NCBI RefSeq assembly: GCF_010450875.1 | Contig: NZ_CP048422.1 | Span: 2,763,001-2,827,000, forward strand | DNA from: Sphingomonas insulae | GTDB taxonomy: Bacteria; Pseudomonadota; Alphaproteobacteria; Sphingomonadales; Sphingomonadaceae | Direction of reading: 5' to 3' | DNA: 64,000 nt | In this document: one piece after another, positions 18,672 through 28,177 of the stretch | How positions within the stretch are numbered: the first letter of the stretch is position 1 | Layout: every line of letters begins with the position of its first letter | Program-made: the position numbers and the translations under genes | Notes under the pieces: generated by a model | Databases searched by the model: none | Told to the model about the DNA's origin: nothing | Seen by the model: only the letters and a program-made list of their open reading frames with translations

Positions 18672-18977
18672 TTACGCAGCTTCGCTGCCCAGCCTCGCGA
18701 TCGAACGGCGCAGCTTGGCCAGCGTGGCGCTGTCGTGGGGCAGGTCCGACGCCTGGGCCGCCAGCACCATCAGGCGGACCGCGCCGAAGCTGGCGGCAAG
18801 CCCCTTCATCCGGGCCGCAGCCTCGCGCCATGCATCGCGGCTTTCCGCCGCCTCCATCGCCGCCAGGGCGCGCTGCGCGCTTTCGACGAACGCCAGCCGC
18901 AATTCTGCGATCAACGCCGGTTCGTCACCCACTGCCGCGGCCAGCGCCGCGTCGATCGCGCCCGGATCATAAGCCAT
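18672..18977 (-). CDS. Hpt-domain-like protein lacking the phospho-histidine
   Basis: A 101-residue four-helix protein starting MAYDPGAIDAALAAAVGDEP. It has the Hpt layout (LIAELRLAFVESAQRALAAM, then the core helix), but the canonical AHxLKG reads AARMKG (codons GCG GCC CGG ATG AAG GGG), so Ala stands where the phospho-His should be. The downstream SFGAVRLMVLAAQA keeps the usual small-residue pattern. It is the first gene of the minus-strand operon that ends with the His-less kinase-like protein, 41 bases before the next gene, and it is divergent from the 764-residue membrane protein gene. Confidence 0.7.
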   Translation of the reverse strand: MAYDPGAIDAALAAAVGDEPALIAELRLAFVESAQRALAAMEAAESRDAWREAAARMKGLAASFGAVRLMVLAAQASDLPHDSATLAKLRRSIARLGSEAA

Positions 18978-19076
18978 GACGAGGCTGTAGCGCGACGGTG
19001 CTTAACCAAGCGTTGCGGTTTTGCTTTATGGTGCGGCCGAAGACGGTTACGTTCGCCGGCGAAGAACGGGGGTTCC

Positions 19077-21371
19077 ATGATCATCGACATGCGGGCGGAA
19101 GCCGCCGCAACCAGCGACGTCCACGGCTATGGCGAGCGGGATCACCTGACCGGCCCCATGATCGGCGCAGACGACGGCACCGACGTGTGGACCGAGGCGG
19201 TCGAGCTGGAACCACGGCCGGCCAGCGCCTGGATCGGGCCGGTCGTGGCAATGCTCGTCTGTGCGCTGTGGCTATGCGGGATGGCGTGGATCGCCCGCGA
19301 CCAGATCCCCCTGCTCGCCCCCGTGGCGCTGGTGCAGTTCATCGCGGCGCTGGCCGTCGTTCCGGCGCTGGTCGGCATCGTCTATCTGCTGGCGATGCGC
19401 ACCAGCCGGCGTGAGGCGCGCCGGTTCCGTGGGACCGCCCAGGCGATGCGGGCCGAGGCGGCGCACCTAGAGCGGACGGTGGCGGTGCTGTCGCGATCGC
19501 TGGACGCCAACCGGCGCGAGCTGGCCAGCCAGATCGGCACGCTGATGACGATCGGCGACGGCGCGAACGAGCGGCTGGCGGCGGTGGGGCGCGGGCTGGC
19601 GCAGGAAATCGGCCAGGCGGACGCCCATGCCGATGCGCTGTCGCGGGCGGCGACGGATGCGCAGGGCAGCCTGAACGTCCTGCTCGCCTCGCTACCGCGG
19701 GCGCAGGCGGAGGTGGCGGACGTCCAGCGCCTGCTGGAAGATACCGGCCTGTCGGCGAGCGGCCATGCCGCGGCGCTGGAGGCGCAGCTCGCCGCGCTGG
19801 CCGAACGCGGGCGCGATGCCGATCTGGTCGCCGGCGGCGCTGCTCAGAAACTGGCGGCGCACATTGCCCGCATGGAGGCGACCAGCGAAACGGCGGGCGC
19901 GCGGCTGGAAGCGGTGACGGCCGAGATGTCGACCGCCGTCGACGGGTTGCTCGGCCGGACCGCGGATGCGGTGGACGAGGCGCGCAAGGGGATCGCCGCG
20001 CAGGGCGATGCGATGCTGGCGATGCTGCGCGCCAACCAGGCCGCACTCGACAGCGCCGCCCATGACAGTGCCGATGCGCTGGCCGAACGGATCACGGCGG
20101 TGGAGGACGTGATCGACCGTGTCACCACCCGGCTGGAAGGGCAGCGGGCGGCAAGCGAATCGCTGCTCGCCGGGCTCGACAGCGGCATCGGCCGGGTCGA
20201 GACGCGGCTGGACACGCTGCATACGCAAGGCGTCGAACGGTCTCAGTTGCTCGCCGCGTCGATCAGCGCGCTCGGCGGCTCCGCCGATGCGATGACCGAG
20301 GCATTGCGGACGGGCGATGCGATGGCGACGCGGACGATCGGCACCACCGAATCGCTGCTGATCGCGCTCGATGCCGCCGCACGCGAGATCGACGAGACCC
20401 TGCCCGACGCGCTGACCCGGCTAGACGCCAAGATCGCCGGCAGCAAGCAGGTGGTCGTCGCCGCCAAGCCCGAATTGCTGGCGCTGGTGACCGCGGCGGA
20501 AAGCACGCACGACGCGATCGAGGCGATTGCGGGCGTCATATCGGAACAGCGGCGCACGCTGGATCACCTGTCCGGCACGCTGTTGCAGACGCTGACCGAG
20601 GGTCGCGCCAAGGCCGATGCCCTGGGCATAATGGTCGACGAGACGATCGAGCGCACGCACCGTTTCGCCGAAGAGGCGGCGCCGCAGCTGGTCGATGCGC
20701 TGCTGCGCGTCCGCGATACCGCGGCGGTGGCGGCCGACAAGGCACGCGAGACACTGGCGACGGTGATCCCGCAGGCCGCCAGCCAGTTGGAAGAGGCGAG
20801 CGCCGAAGCGATGCGGCGCGCGACGACCGACACCGTCGAACGGCAGGTGCGCGCGATCGCCGATGCGACGGGTCACGCCGTCGACGCCGCGACCCGCGCG
20901 ACCGAGCGATTGTCGCTGCGGGTCCAGCAGATCGTCGATCAGACCGCGATCGTCGAAACGCGGATCGAGGATGCCCGCACCGAGCGCGACGAGGCGGAGC
21001 GCGACACCTTCGCCCGCCGCGCATCGCTGCTGATCGAATCGCTGCACAGCGCGTCGATCGATATCACCAAGGCGTTCGCGCCCGACGTGTCGGACAGCGC
21101 TTGGGCCGCCTATCTGAAGGGGGATCGCGGCGTATTCACCCGGCGCGCGGTGCGCGTGCTGGAACCGGGCGATGCGCGCGACATCGCGCGGCTGTATGAC
21201 GACGACGGCCCCTTCCGCGAGGCGGTCAATCGCTACATCCACGATTTCGAAAGCATGTTGCGCACGATCCTGGCGCAGCGCGACGGATCGCCGCTCAGCG
21301 TCACGCTGCTGTCGTCGGACATGGGCAAATTGTACGTCGCCCTCGCACAGGCGATCGAACGTCTGCGCTGA
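19077..21371 (+). CDS. Large membrane-anchored, probably coiled-coil protein (TipN-like layout)
   Basis: A 764-residue protein starting at ATG 19077. After an acidic N-terminal tail (about 55 residues) come two membrane helices (about 58-78 and 86-108), then roughly 530 residues of Ala/Glu/Asp/Arg-rich heptad-like sequence with repeated short helices. A distinct C-terminal block of about 120 residues contains AAYLKGDRGVFTRRAVRVLE, YIHDFESML and LLSSDMGKLYVALAQAI. Two N-terminal helices plus a long cytoplasmic coiled coil is the layout of Caulobacter TipN, a polarity factor; that link is inference from architecture only. Automatic annotation of such genes as ATPases is not supported: no Walker motif is visible. 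Confidence 0.7.
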   Translation: MIIDMRAEAAATSDVHGYGERDHLTGPMIGADDGTDVWTEAVELEPRPASAWIGPVVAMLVCALWLCGMAWIARDQIPLLAPVALVQFIAALAVVPALVGIVYLLAMRTSRREARRFRGTAQAMRAEAAHLERTVAVLSRSLDANRRELASQIGTLMTIGDGANERLAAVGRGLAQEIGQADAHADALSRAATDAQGSLNVLLASLPRAQAEVADVQRLLEDTGLSASGHAAALEAQLAALAERGRDADLVAGGAAQKLAAHIARMEATSETAGARLEAVTAEMSTAVDGLLGRTADAVDEARKGIAAQGDAMLAMLRANQAALDSAAHDSADALAERITAVEDVIDRVTTRLEGQRAASESLLAGLDSGIGRVETRLDTLHTQGVERSQLLAASISALGGSADAMTEALRTGDAMATRTIGTTESLLIALDAAAREIDETLPDALTRLDAKIAGSKQVVVAAKPELLALVTAAESTHDAIEAIAGVISEQRRTLDHLSGTLLQTLTEGRAKADALGIMVDETIERTHRFAEEAAPQLVDALLRVRDTAAVAADKARETLATVIPQAASQLEEASAEAMRRATTDTVERQVRAIADATGHAVDAATRATERLSLRVQQIVDQTAIVETRIEDARTERDEAERDTFARRASLLIESLHSASIDITKAFAPDVSDSAWAAYLKGDRGVFTRRAVRVLEPGDARDIARLYDDDGPFREAVNRYIHDFESMLRTILAQRDGSPLSVTLLSSDMGKLYVALAQAIERLR

Positions 21372-21425
21372 GGCGGGGTCGATCTGCGGCGAGGCAGGGC
21401 CGATACGACGAACCGGCCGGGGTGC

Positions 21426-21557
21426 TCAGTTCAGCGTCGGCCGGTCGAGGCAAACCCGATTGCCGGCCAGGTCGTCGATCGCCATCGCGATACGGACGGC
21501 GACGTGCGACAGGCCCTCATGGTCCATCAGGCGCAATGCGCGGGTCAGCAGATTCAT
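21426..21557 (-). CDS. Possible 43-residue small protein
   Basis: A short minus-strand frame, start MNLLTRALRLMDHEGLSHVA, end GNRVCLDRPTLN, with codon-like composition (G/C at most third positions) and a sensible amphipathic helix followed by a basic tail. It lies alone in the ~330-base gap between the coiled-coil gene and DUF1467. No strong ribosome site is seen, and ATG 21557 is the only reasonable start. It is not similar to anything I can name. The rest of the gap (21558-21700) holds only a weak inverted repeat near 21673-21696 that could end the nuo-birA-coaX-rnj transcript. Confidence 0.45.
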   Translation of the reverse strand: MNLLTRALRLMDHEGLSHVAVRIAMAIDDLAGNRVCLDRPTLN

Positions 21558-21700
21558 GTTTCATGGCAGACGGGGTTCATGACGGCACGCCCTGGACGGA
21601 GGGGAATTTCGACCGCGATCGCTCGACGGTCGGCTCCCGTACCGCTGGACACCGATCGTCAAGCTGGCGGCGGCGTGACAATCCTGTCATCCACGCCCGT

Positions 21701-21985
21701 TCAACCGCGGTTGTAGACCGCCTCGCGATCGAACAGGTCGAGCATCTTGGGGGTTACCCAGCCGAATTCGTAGTTGGCGACGAACAGTGCGAACAGCGCC
21801 GTCGCCACGATGGTCACGCGTAGTGCCAGCCGGCCGAGGCGGAATTCATGCGGTGCGCTTTCCGCCTGGCCGGCGATATAATCCCCGCCCGCTTCGCGCG
21901 TGGTGCGGACGCCCCACGGCAGCACCAGGAAGACCGAAAACGCCCAGAAGAGGACGTAGATCGCCAGCATCGACGTCCACTTCAT
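21701..21985 (-). CDS. DUF1467 family small membrane protein
   Basis: A 94-residue product with two membrane helices (about residues 5-26 and 53-73) and the signature SVFLVLPWGVRT in the first helix, which marks the alphaproteobacterial DUF1467 family. The loop TREAGGDYIAGQAESAPHEF is hydrophilic. It follows rnj by 7 bases on the same strand and is the last gene of the long nuo-birA-coaX-rnj run, as in other sphingomonads. The function is unknown. Confidence 0.85.
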   Translation of the reverse strand: MKWTSMLAIYVLFWAFSVFLVLPWGVRTTREAGGDYIAGQAESAPHEFRLGRLALRVTIVATALFALFVANYEFGWVTPKMLDLFDREAVYNRG

Positions 21986-21992
21986 CGCCCAA

Positions 21993-23648
21993 TCAGCCTT
22001 CGACGATCAATACGTCGACGATCGGCTTCTTGCCGGTCCAGCGCGTCGCGACCCGGCGCACGGCGAGGCGGATATCCTCGCGCCGGCGATCGAGTTCGCG
22101 CTTCTGCCCCTTCATCGCATCGGCCGCCGCTTCGGCGGCATCCTCGATGAAGGCGATGCGATCTTCCTCGACCGGCACGCCGTTGATGCGGATCTGCGGA
22201 CGGCCGAGCGGCTGCCCGTTCCGCCCGATCGCCACCGCGACGGAAATCTGGCCATTGATCGCCAGTTTGCGCCGTTCGTTGATCGTCGATCCGTCGGCGG
22301 GCAGGATCACGTCGCCGTCGAGCACCAGCCGCCCGACACCGGCGTTGCCGATCTTCTCGGGCTTGCCGGGGATCAGGCGCAGGATGTCACCGTCGCTCTG
22401 CACCACCGTCTGCGGCACGCCTTCGGTCAGGGCGAAGCGGGCATGTTCCATCATGTGGCGCATCTCGCCGTGCACGGGGATAAGCGTCTGCGGCCGGATC
22501 CACTTGTACATCTGCGCCAGTTCCGGGCGACCGGGGTGGCCCGAGACATGGACGTGCGCCTGGCGTTCGGTGATCATCACCACGCCCTTGCCGGCCAGCG
22601 TGTTCTGGATCTTGCCGATCGCGACCTCGTTGCCCGGGATCTGCTTGGACGAGAAGATCACCGAATCGCCGGCGTCGAGCTTGATGGTATGCGATCCGTC
22701 CGCGACCCGGGCGAGCGCGGCGCGCGGCTCGCCCTGTCCGCCGGTCGCGACGATCAGCACCTTGTTCTTCGGCAGGCGCATCGCCGTGTCGGGATCGACG
22801 GTTTCCGGGAAGTCGGTGAGGTAGCCGGTGGCCTGCGCGACCTTCAGGATCCGGTCGAGCGATCGACCGGTGACGCACAGCTTGCGACCGGTTTCGCGCG
22901 CGACCTGACCCAGCGTGTGCAAGCGTGCCGCGTTGGAGGCAAAGGTGGTGACGAGCACGCGGCCCTTCGCCTTGGCAACCTGTTCCGCCAGCCCCTGGCG
23001 GACCGACGCTTCGGACCCCGACGCCTCCTTGTTGAACACGTTGGTCGAATCGCACACCAGCACGTCGACCCCGGCATCGCCGATGCGGGTGAGGTGTTCG
23101 GCGCTTACCGGCTTGCCGATGACCGGCGTCGGATCGAGCTTCCAGTCGCCCGTGTGGAAGACGCGGCCGGCCTTGGTCTCGATGACGAGCGCGTTCGGTT
23201 CGGGGATCGAATGCGACAGCTCGACGAAGCTGACGCCGAACGGGCCGATCTGCACTCCGGCGACGCCGGTCTGCTTGTTCGGCTGGATGACGCGCAGCTT
23301 GACGCGGTTGGCGTTGCCTTCCTCTTCCAGCTTGCCGCGGATCAGGCCGGCGGTGAACGGCGTGGCGTAGAGCGGCACGCCGAGGTCTTCGGCCAGATAC
23401 GGCAGCGCGCCGATGTGATCCTCATGACCGTGGGTCAGCACGATGCCGACCAGATCGTCGATCCGATCCTCGATGAACGACAGGTCGGGCAGCACGATGT
23501 CGATGCCGGGATAGGCGGCGTCGGCGAACGTGACGCCGCAGTCAACCATCAGCCACTTGCCGGCGTGGCCGTAGAGATTGACGTTCATGCCGATCTCGCC
23601 GGAGCCACCGAGGGCGCAGAAGAGGAGCTCGTTGTTCTTAGGTGTCAT
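21993..23648 (-). CDS. rnj: Ribonuclease J
   Basis: RNase J is a metallo-beta-lactamase/beta-CASP nuclease with endo- and 5'-exonuclease activity in RNA processing. The 551-residue product has the GGSGEIGMN opening, the metal motif HGHEDH (His73, His75, Asp77, His78), CDSTNVFN and ATGGQGEPRAAL of the beta-CASP core, HVSGHPGRPELAQM, and the C-terminal RNase J domain. The start is ATG 23648. It lies 57 bases after coaX and 7 bases before DUF1467. Alphaproteobacteria commonly keep both RNase E and RNase J. Confidence 0.95.
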   Translation of the reverse strand: MTPKNNELLFCALGGSGEIGMNVNLYGHAGKWLMVDCGVTFADAAYPGIDIVLPDLSFIEDRIDDLVGIVLTHGHEDHIGALPYLAEDLGVPLYATPFTAGLIRGKLEEEGNANRVKLRVIQPNKQTGVAGVQIGPFGVSFVELSHSIPEPNALVIETKAGRVFHTGDWKLDPTPVIGKPVSAEHLTRIGDAGVDVLVCDSTNVFNKEASGSEASVRQGLAEQVAKAKGRVLVTTFASNAARLHTLGQVARETGRKLCVTGRSLDRILKVAQATGYLTDFPETVDPDTAMRLPKNKVLIVATGGQGEPRAALARVADGSHTIKLDAGDSVIFSSKQIPGNEVAIGKIQNTLAGKGVVMITERQAHVHVSGHPGRPELAQMYKWIRPQTLIPVHGEMRHMMEHARFALTEGVPQTVVQSDGDILRLIPGKPEKIGNAGVGRLVLDGDVILPADGSTINERRKLAINGQISVAVAIGRNGQPLGRPQIRINGVPVEEDRIAFIEDAAEAAADAMKGQKRELDRRREDIRLAVRRVATRWTGKKPIVDVLIVEG

Positions 23649-23705
23649 TTATTACTTTCGTGAATGTCGTGGCGCCCGCAGGCCGATGGATGGCGCGAGC
23701 GCGTC

Positions 23706-24485
23706 TCAGCCAATATGGGCGTTTTGATACATGATCGCCAGCCCCTGGATGGTAAGGTCCGGCTCGATGACGTCGAACACGTCGGTATGCTGTTCGAAGA
23801 GCGTGGCGAGGCCGCCGGTGGCGATCACCCTGGCGGGCCGGCCGACCTCCGCCTTCATGCGCGCGACCAGCCCCTCGATCATCGCGATATAGCCGAAATA
23901 GACGCCGATCGCCATCTGATCGACGGTGTTGCGCCCGATGACGCTCTGCGTGGCGGGCGCCTCGATCGCGATGCGCGGCAGTTTGGCGGCGGCGCTGACG
24001 AGCGCATCGAGCGACAGGTTGATGCCCGGCGCAATGATCCCGCCCTTGTACGCCCCGCTATAGTCGCTGACGTCGAACGTCGTCGCCGTACCGAAATCGA
24101 TGACGATCAGGTCGCCGTCGTGCAGCGCATGCGCGGCGATCGTGTTGACCGCGCGGTCCGCGCCCAGGCTGGCGGGCTCATCGACGTCGATGGTGATGCC
24201 CCATTCCACCGGCGCCCGGCCGGCGACCAGGGCATCGGTCCTGAAGTATTTCTGCGCCAGGACCTGGAGGTTGTGGAGCGCGCGCGGCACCACGGTCGCG
24301 ATGATGACGGCGTCGATCTGGCTCCGCTCATAGCCCTCGAGCGCCAGCAACTGGCTGAGCCACACGGCATATTCGTCGGCGGTGCGGCGGGGGTCGGTGG
24401 CGATCCGCCAGCGCGCCTTGATCGCGCGCCCTTCGACCAGCGCGAACACGACATTGGTGTTGCCGGCATCCACGGCGAGCAGCAT
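23706..24485 (-). CDS. coaX: Type III pantothenate kinase
   Basis: CoaX phosphorylates pantothenate, the first step of coenzyme A synthesis; the type III enzyme is unrelated to E. coli CoaA. The 259-residue ASKHA-fold product shows [10 protein letters not shown] (phosphate 1), [25 protein letters not shown] and [10 protein letters not shown], all typical. ATG 24485 is chosen over an in-frame upstream ATG that would overlap birA. It lies 10 bases after birA, on the same strand as the nuo operon. Confidence 0.95.
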   Translation of the reverse strand: MLLAVDAGNTNVVFALVEGRAIKARWRIATDPRRTADEYAVWLSQLLALEGYERSQIDAVIIATVVPRALHNLQVLAQKYFRTDALVAGRAPVEWGITIDVDEPASLGADRAVNTIAAHALHDGDLIVIDFGTATTFDVSDYSGAYKGGIIAPGINLSLDALVSAAAKLPRIAIEAPATQSVIGRNTVDQMAIGVYFGYIAMIEGLVARMKAEVGRPARVIATGGLATLFEQHTDVFDVIEPDLTIQGLAIMYQNAHIG

Positions 24486-24495
24486 CGTCAATCCT

Positions 24496-25194
24496 TCAGG
24501 CCAGGAACACGTCGGCAGCGTGAATGACATGTCGCTCGCCGCCCGCCAAGCGCAGGATCAACGCGCCGTCCCGGTCGAGGCCGTCGAACAGCCCGTCATG
24601 CGCGCTGCCATCGGGCATGCGGGCGGTCAGCGCCGTGCCGATCGGATGCGCCGCGGCGAGCCAGGCGGCGCGCACGGCGGCGATCCCCTCGCCGCGCCAG
24701 CGCGCCAGCCAGCGCGCGAATGCCTCGGCGAGGACGTCGACGAACACCTCCGGCGCCACCGGAGCGCCATGCGCGGCAAGGCTGGTGGTCGGGCGATCCG
24801 GCAAATCGGGATGATGCGCCAGATTGACGCCGATGCCGACGATCACGGCATCGCCGCTGCGTTCGAGGAGGATGCCGGACAATTTGGCGCCGGTCACCAG
24901 CACGTCGTTGGGCCATTTCAGCTGCGCGGTTACGCCGAACACCCCCACCGCCTCGTGCAGAGCGACGGCGGCGGCGAGCGCCAATGTCGCCGCGGGCGGA
25001 TCGCTCGGCCGCAAGCGCACCAACGTCGAGGCGGAGAGATTGCCGGGTGGCGACGACCATGCCCTGCCCTGCCGTCCGCGGCCCGCCGTCTGCCGATCCG
25101 CACGAAGCCACAGGCCTTCCTCCGCGCCCTGACGGGCGAGGAGCAGCAAGTCGGCGTTGGTCGATCCCGTCTCCGCGACGGTCCGAACCGTCAA
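24496..25194 (-). CDS. birA: Biotin-[acetyl-CoA-carboxylase] ligase (no DNA-binding domain)
   Basis: BirA makes biotinyl-AMP and attaches biotin to BCCP. The 232-residue product contains the ligase motifs [37 protein letters not shown] and [11 protein letters not shown], plus the small C-terminal SH3-like cap. It lacks the N-terminal winged helix of the E. coli protein, so it should not repress biotin genes. The start is TTG 25194 inside the TTGA overlap with the nuoN stop; no ATG or GTG exists before the first ligase motif. Confidence 0.93.
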   Translation of the reverse strand: MTVRTVAETGSTNADLLLLARQGAEEGLWLRADRQTAGRGRQGRAWSSPPGNLSASTLVRLRPSDPPAATLALAAAVALHEAVGVFGVTAQLKWPNDVLVTGAKLSGILLERSGDAVIVGIGVNLAHHPDLPDRPTTSLAAHGAPVAPEVFVDVLAEAFARWLARWRGEGIAAVRAAWLAAAHPIGTALTARMPDGSAHDGLFDGLDRDGALILRLAGGERHVIHAADVFLA

Positions 25195-26645
25195 ATCGCC
25201 GGGAACAGCGCGCGGGCCGCCGCCATCGTCCAGCCACCGAGCAACGGAATGGCCAGATAGCCGAGCGGCGAGACGAACGCCGCGGTCAGCACGATCAGCC
25301 CGCCCTCGACGGGGCTGTTGCCCTTGACGAAGGCCGGCGCCGGTTCGTCGAAGTACATCGTCTTGACGACGCGCAGGTAGTAATAGGCGCCGATCGTCGA
25401 GGCCGCGATGCCGACCACCGCCAGGGGGAACAGCCCCGCCTGTACCGCGGCCGAGAAGACCGCGAACTTCGCATAGAAGCCGAACAGCGGCGGAATGCCG
25501 GCGAGGCTGAACATGAAGATCGCGAGCGCGGCGGCAAGACCGGGCCGGGTGCGCGACATGCCAGACAGCGCCGCGATCTCCTCGACCGGCTGACCGTCGT
25601 CGTCGCGCATCTGCAGCACCACCAGGAACGAGCCGAGCGTCATCGCGATATAGATCGTCATATAGACGAGTACGCCGGATATGCCCTCCGGCGTGCCGGC
25701 GGCGAGGCCGACGAGCGCGAAGCCGACGTTGTTGATCGACGAATAGGCAAGCAGGCGCTTGATGTTGGTCTGGCCGATCGCCGCGACTGCACCGAGGATG
25801 ATCGAGGCGAGCGCTGCGAAGATCACGATCTGGCGCCACTGGTCCGTCGCCGGGCCCATTGCCTCGACCGCGACACGCACCGCAAGGCCCATCGCCGCGA
25901 CCTTGGGTGCCGAAGCGAAGAAGGCCGTGACGGGGGTCGGCGCGCCTTCGTACACGTCCGGCGTCCACATGTGGAACGGCACTGCCGAAATCTTGAACGC
26001 GATGCCGGCGAAGACGAACACGAGCCCGAACAGCAGGCCCAGCGAATTCCCCTCCGCATAGGCTGCGGCGATACCGCCGAACAGGGTCGTGCCCGAGAAG
26101 CCGTAGACCAGGCTGATGCCATATAGCAGGATGCCGCTGGCGAGCGCACCGAGCACGAAATACTTCAGGCCCGCCTCCGCCGACCGCGTGTCGCGCCGCA
26201 TGAAGCTGGCGAGGACGTAGGCGGAAAGGCTCTGCAGTTCGAGGCCGACGTACAGGGTCAGCATGTCGCCGGCCGATACCATCATGCCCATGCCGGCAGC
26301 GGACAGCAGGATCAGCACGGGATATTCGGGACGCAGATCGTCGCCACTGGTCCGCTGGAAGAAGTCCGGCGCCATCACGATGCCGACGGCGGCCGCGATG
26401 AAGATCAGGACCTTGGCGAACGCGGCGAAAGCGTCGGCGCGGTACAGTCCGTCGAATGCGGGCCCGCCGTAGCTGGCCGGGCCGAGCAGCGCGAGGCATG
26501 CACCACCCAGAATCGCGACCGCGGTCCACGACACCGCCCGCGTCGCGGCGGACCCGCCCCAGGCGGACACCAGCATCAGGACGATCGCGCCCAGCCCCAG
26601 GATCACCTCGGGCAGGGTCATGGCGAGATTGGCGGCGTAATCCAT
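25191..26645 (-). CDS. nuoN: NADH-quinone oxidoreductase subunit N
   Basis: NuoN is one of the three Mrp-antiporter-like proton-pumping subunits of complex I. The 484-residue protein has about 14 membrane helices; recognisable parts are GLELQSLSAYVLASF (with the key Glu), GSVLLYGIS-like helices, the broken-helix region FKISAVPFHMWTPDVYEGAP, and LLAYSSINNVGFAL. The ATG at 26645 shares one base with the nuoM stop, and its TGA overlaps the birA TTG start. Confidence 0.97.
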   Translation of the reverse strand: MDYAANLAMTLPEVILGLGAIVLMLVSAWGGSAATRAVSWTAVAILGGACLALLGPASYGGPAFDGLYRADAFAAFAKVLIFIAAAVGIVMAPDFFQRTSGDDLRPEYPVLILLSAAGMGMMVSAGDMLTLYVGLELQSLSAYVLASFMRRDTRSAEAGLKYFVLGALASGILLYGISLVYGFSGTTLFGGIAAAYAEGNSLGLLFGLVFVFAGIAFKISAVPFHMWTPDVYEGAPTPVTAFFASAPKVAAMGLAVRVAVEAMGPATDQWRQIVIFAALASIILGAVAAIGQTNIKRLLAYSSINNVGFALVGLAAGTPEGISGVLVYMTIYIAMTLGSFLVVLQMRDDDGQPVEEIAALSGMSRTRPGLAAALAIFMFSLAGIPPLFGFYAKFAVFSAAVQAGLFPLAVVGIAASTIGAYYYLRVVKTMYFDEPAPAFVKGNSPVEGGLIVLTAAFVSPLGYLAIPLLGGWTMAAARALFPAI

Positions 26646-28177
26646 CAGTGCGCGTTTCCGTGGGCGGCAGCATGCGCCGCGGGAATGGGTTTGCCGGCGG
26701 TCGGCTGCGAATCGCTGACCGGCGTGGCGCGATCGATCCGGGCGAGCAGCACGCCGACGTCCTTGCGCATCGGCGCGAGGAAGCTTTCGGGGTATACGCC
26801 CATCCATAGCGCCACCGCCGCAATCGGGGCGAGCAGCCACAATTCGCGGTGCGACAGATCCTCCATCGCGGCGACGTCGTCGGACTTGATCTCGCCGAAC
26901 ACGACGCGGCGATACAGGTACAGCATGTAGGCAGCGCCCAGGATGATGCTGGTCGTGCAGAGCAGCGCGATCCCGGTCGACACCTGATAGGCGCCCATCA
27001 GCGCCAGGAATTCGGCGACGAAGCCGCTGGTCCCGGGCAGGCCGATCGACGCCATCGTGAAGAACAGGAAGAACAGGGCATAGCGCGGCATGTTGATCGC
27101 CAGACCGCCGTAGCGGCTGATCTCACGCGTGTGCAGCCGGTCGTAGATGACGCCGACGCACAGGAACAGCGCCCCCGACACCAGCCCGTGGCTGAGCATC
27201 ATGATCATCGCGCCTTCGATACCCTGACGGTTGAAGGCGTAGAGGCCGATGGTGACGATCGCCATGTGCGCGACCGACGAATAGGCGATCAGCTTCTTCA
27301 TGTCCGACTGCACCAGCGCGACGAGCGAGGTGTAGATGACCGCGACCGCCGAGAGGCCGAAGATCAGCCACGTCAGCTGCCCGGACGCCTCGGGGAACAT
27401 CGGCAGGCTGAAGCGCAGGAAGCCGTAGCCGCCCAGCTTCAGCAGCACGCCCGCCAGGATCACCGATCCCGCGGTCGGCGCCTGCACGTGCGCGTCGGGC
27501 AGCCAGGTGTGGACCGGCCACATCGGCATTTTGACCGCGAACGAGGCGAAGAACGCCAGCCACAGCCACGTCTGCACGTGTGCCGGGAAATCGTGGGTCT
27601 GCAATGCCGGAATGCTGGAGGTGCCCGCCGCATGCGTCATGTACAGCATCGCAACCAGCATCAGCAGCGAGCCGAGCAGCGTGTACAGGAAGAACTTGTA
27701 GCTGGCGTAGATGCGGTTCGCCCCGCCCCAGATGCCGATGATGAGGTACATCGGGATCAGGCCGGCTTCGAAGAACAGGTAGAACAGGTACAGGTCCTGC
27801 GCCGCGAACGTACCGATCATCAGCGTTTCGGTGAGCAGGAACGCCGCCATATATTCGGACACGCGGTTGGTGACCGAACGCCAGCTCGCCCCGATGCAGA
27901 TCGGCATCAGGAACACGCTGAGCATGATGAGCATCAACGCAAAGCCGTCGATGCCGAGATCCCAGCCGAAGAAGCCGAGGCGCGGGCCGTGCTCGACGAA
28001 CTGCCACTGCGCGCCGCCGATATCGTAATTTGCCCACAGCAGCACGCCGAGGGCGAAATCGAGCAGCGTTGCCGCCAGCGCCACCATGCGCGCGGTGGCG
28101 GCGGGTACGAACAGGCAGACGATCGCCGCGACCGCAGGGATCAGCAGCATGATCGAGAGGATGGGCAGCCCGCTCAT
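26645..28177 (-). CDS. nuoM: NADH-quinone oxidoreductase subunit M
   Basis: NuoM is an antiporter-like proton-pumping subunit. The 510-residue product has about 14 helices, with [20 protein letters not shown] (conserved Glu), the [20 protein letters not shown] segment and [16 protein letters not shown]. The C-terminal tail after about residue 490 ([19 protein letters not shown]) is His-rich and extra to the core fold. Its ATG lies in an ATGA overlap with nuoL. Confidence 0.97.
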   Translation of the reverse strand: MSGLPILSIMLLIPAVAAIVCLFVPAATARMVALAATLLDFALGVLLWANYDIGGAQWQFVEHGPRLGFFGWDLGIDGFALMLIMLSVFLMPICIGASWRSVTNRVSEYMAAFLLTETLMIGTFAAQDLYLFYLFFEAGLIPMYLIIGIWGGANRIYASYKFFLYTLLGSLLMLVAMLYMTHAAGTSSIPALQTHDFPAHVQTWLWLAFFASFAVKMPMWPVHTWLPDAHVQAPTAGSVILAGVLLKLGGYGFLRFSLPMFPEASGQLTWLIFGLSAVAVIYTSLVALVQSDMKKLIAYSSVAHMAIVTIGLYAFNRQGIEGAMIMMLSHGLVSGALFLCVGVIYDRLHTREISRYGGLAINMPRYALFFLFFTMASIGLPGTSGFVAEFLALMGAYQVSTGIALLCTTSIILGAAYMLYLYRRVVFGEIKSDDVAAMEDLSHRELWLLAPIAAVALWMGVYPESFLAPMRKDVGVLLARIDRATPVSDSQPTAGKPIPAAHAAAHGNAH

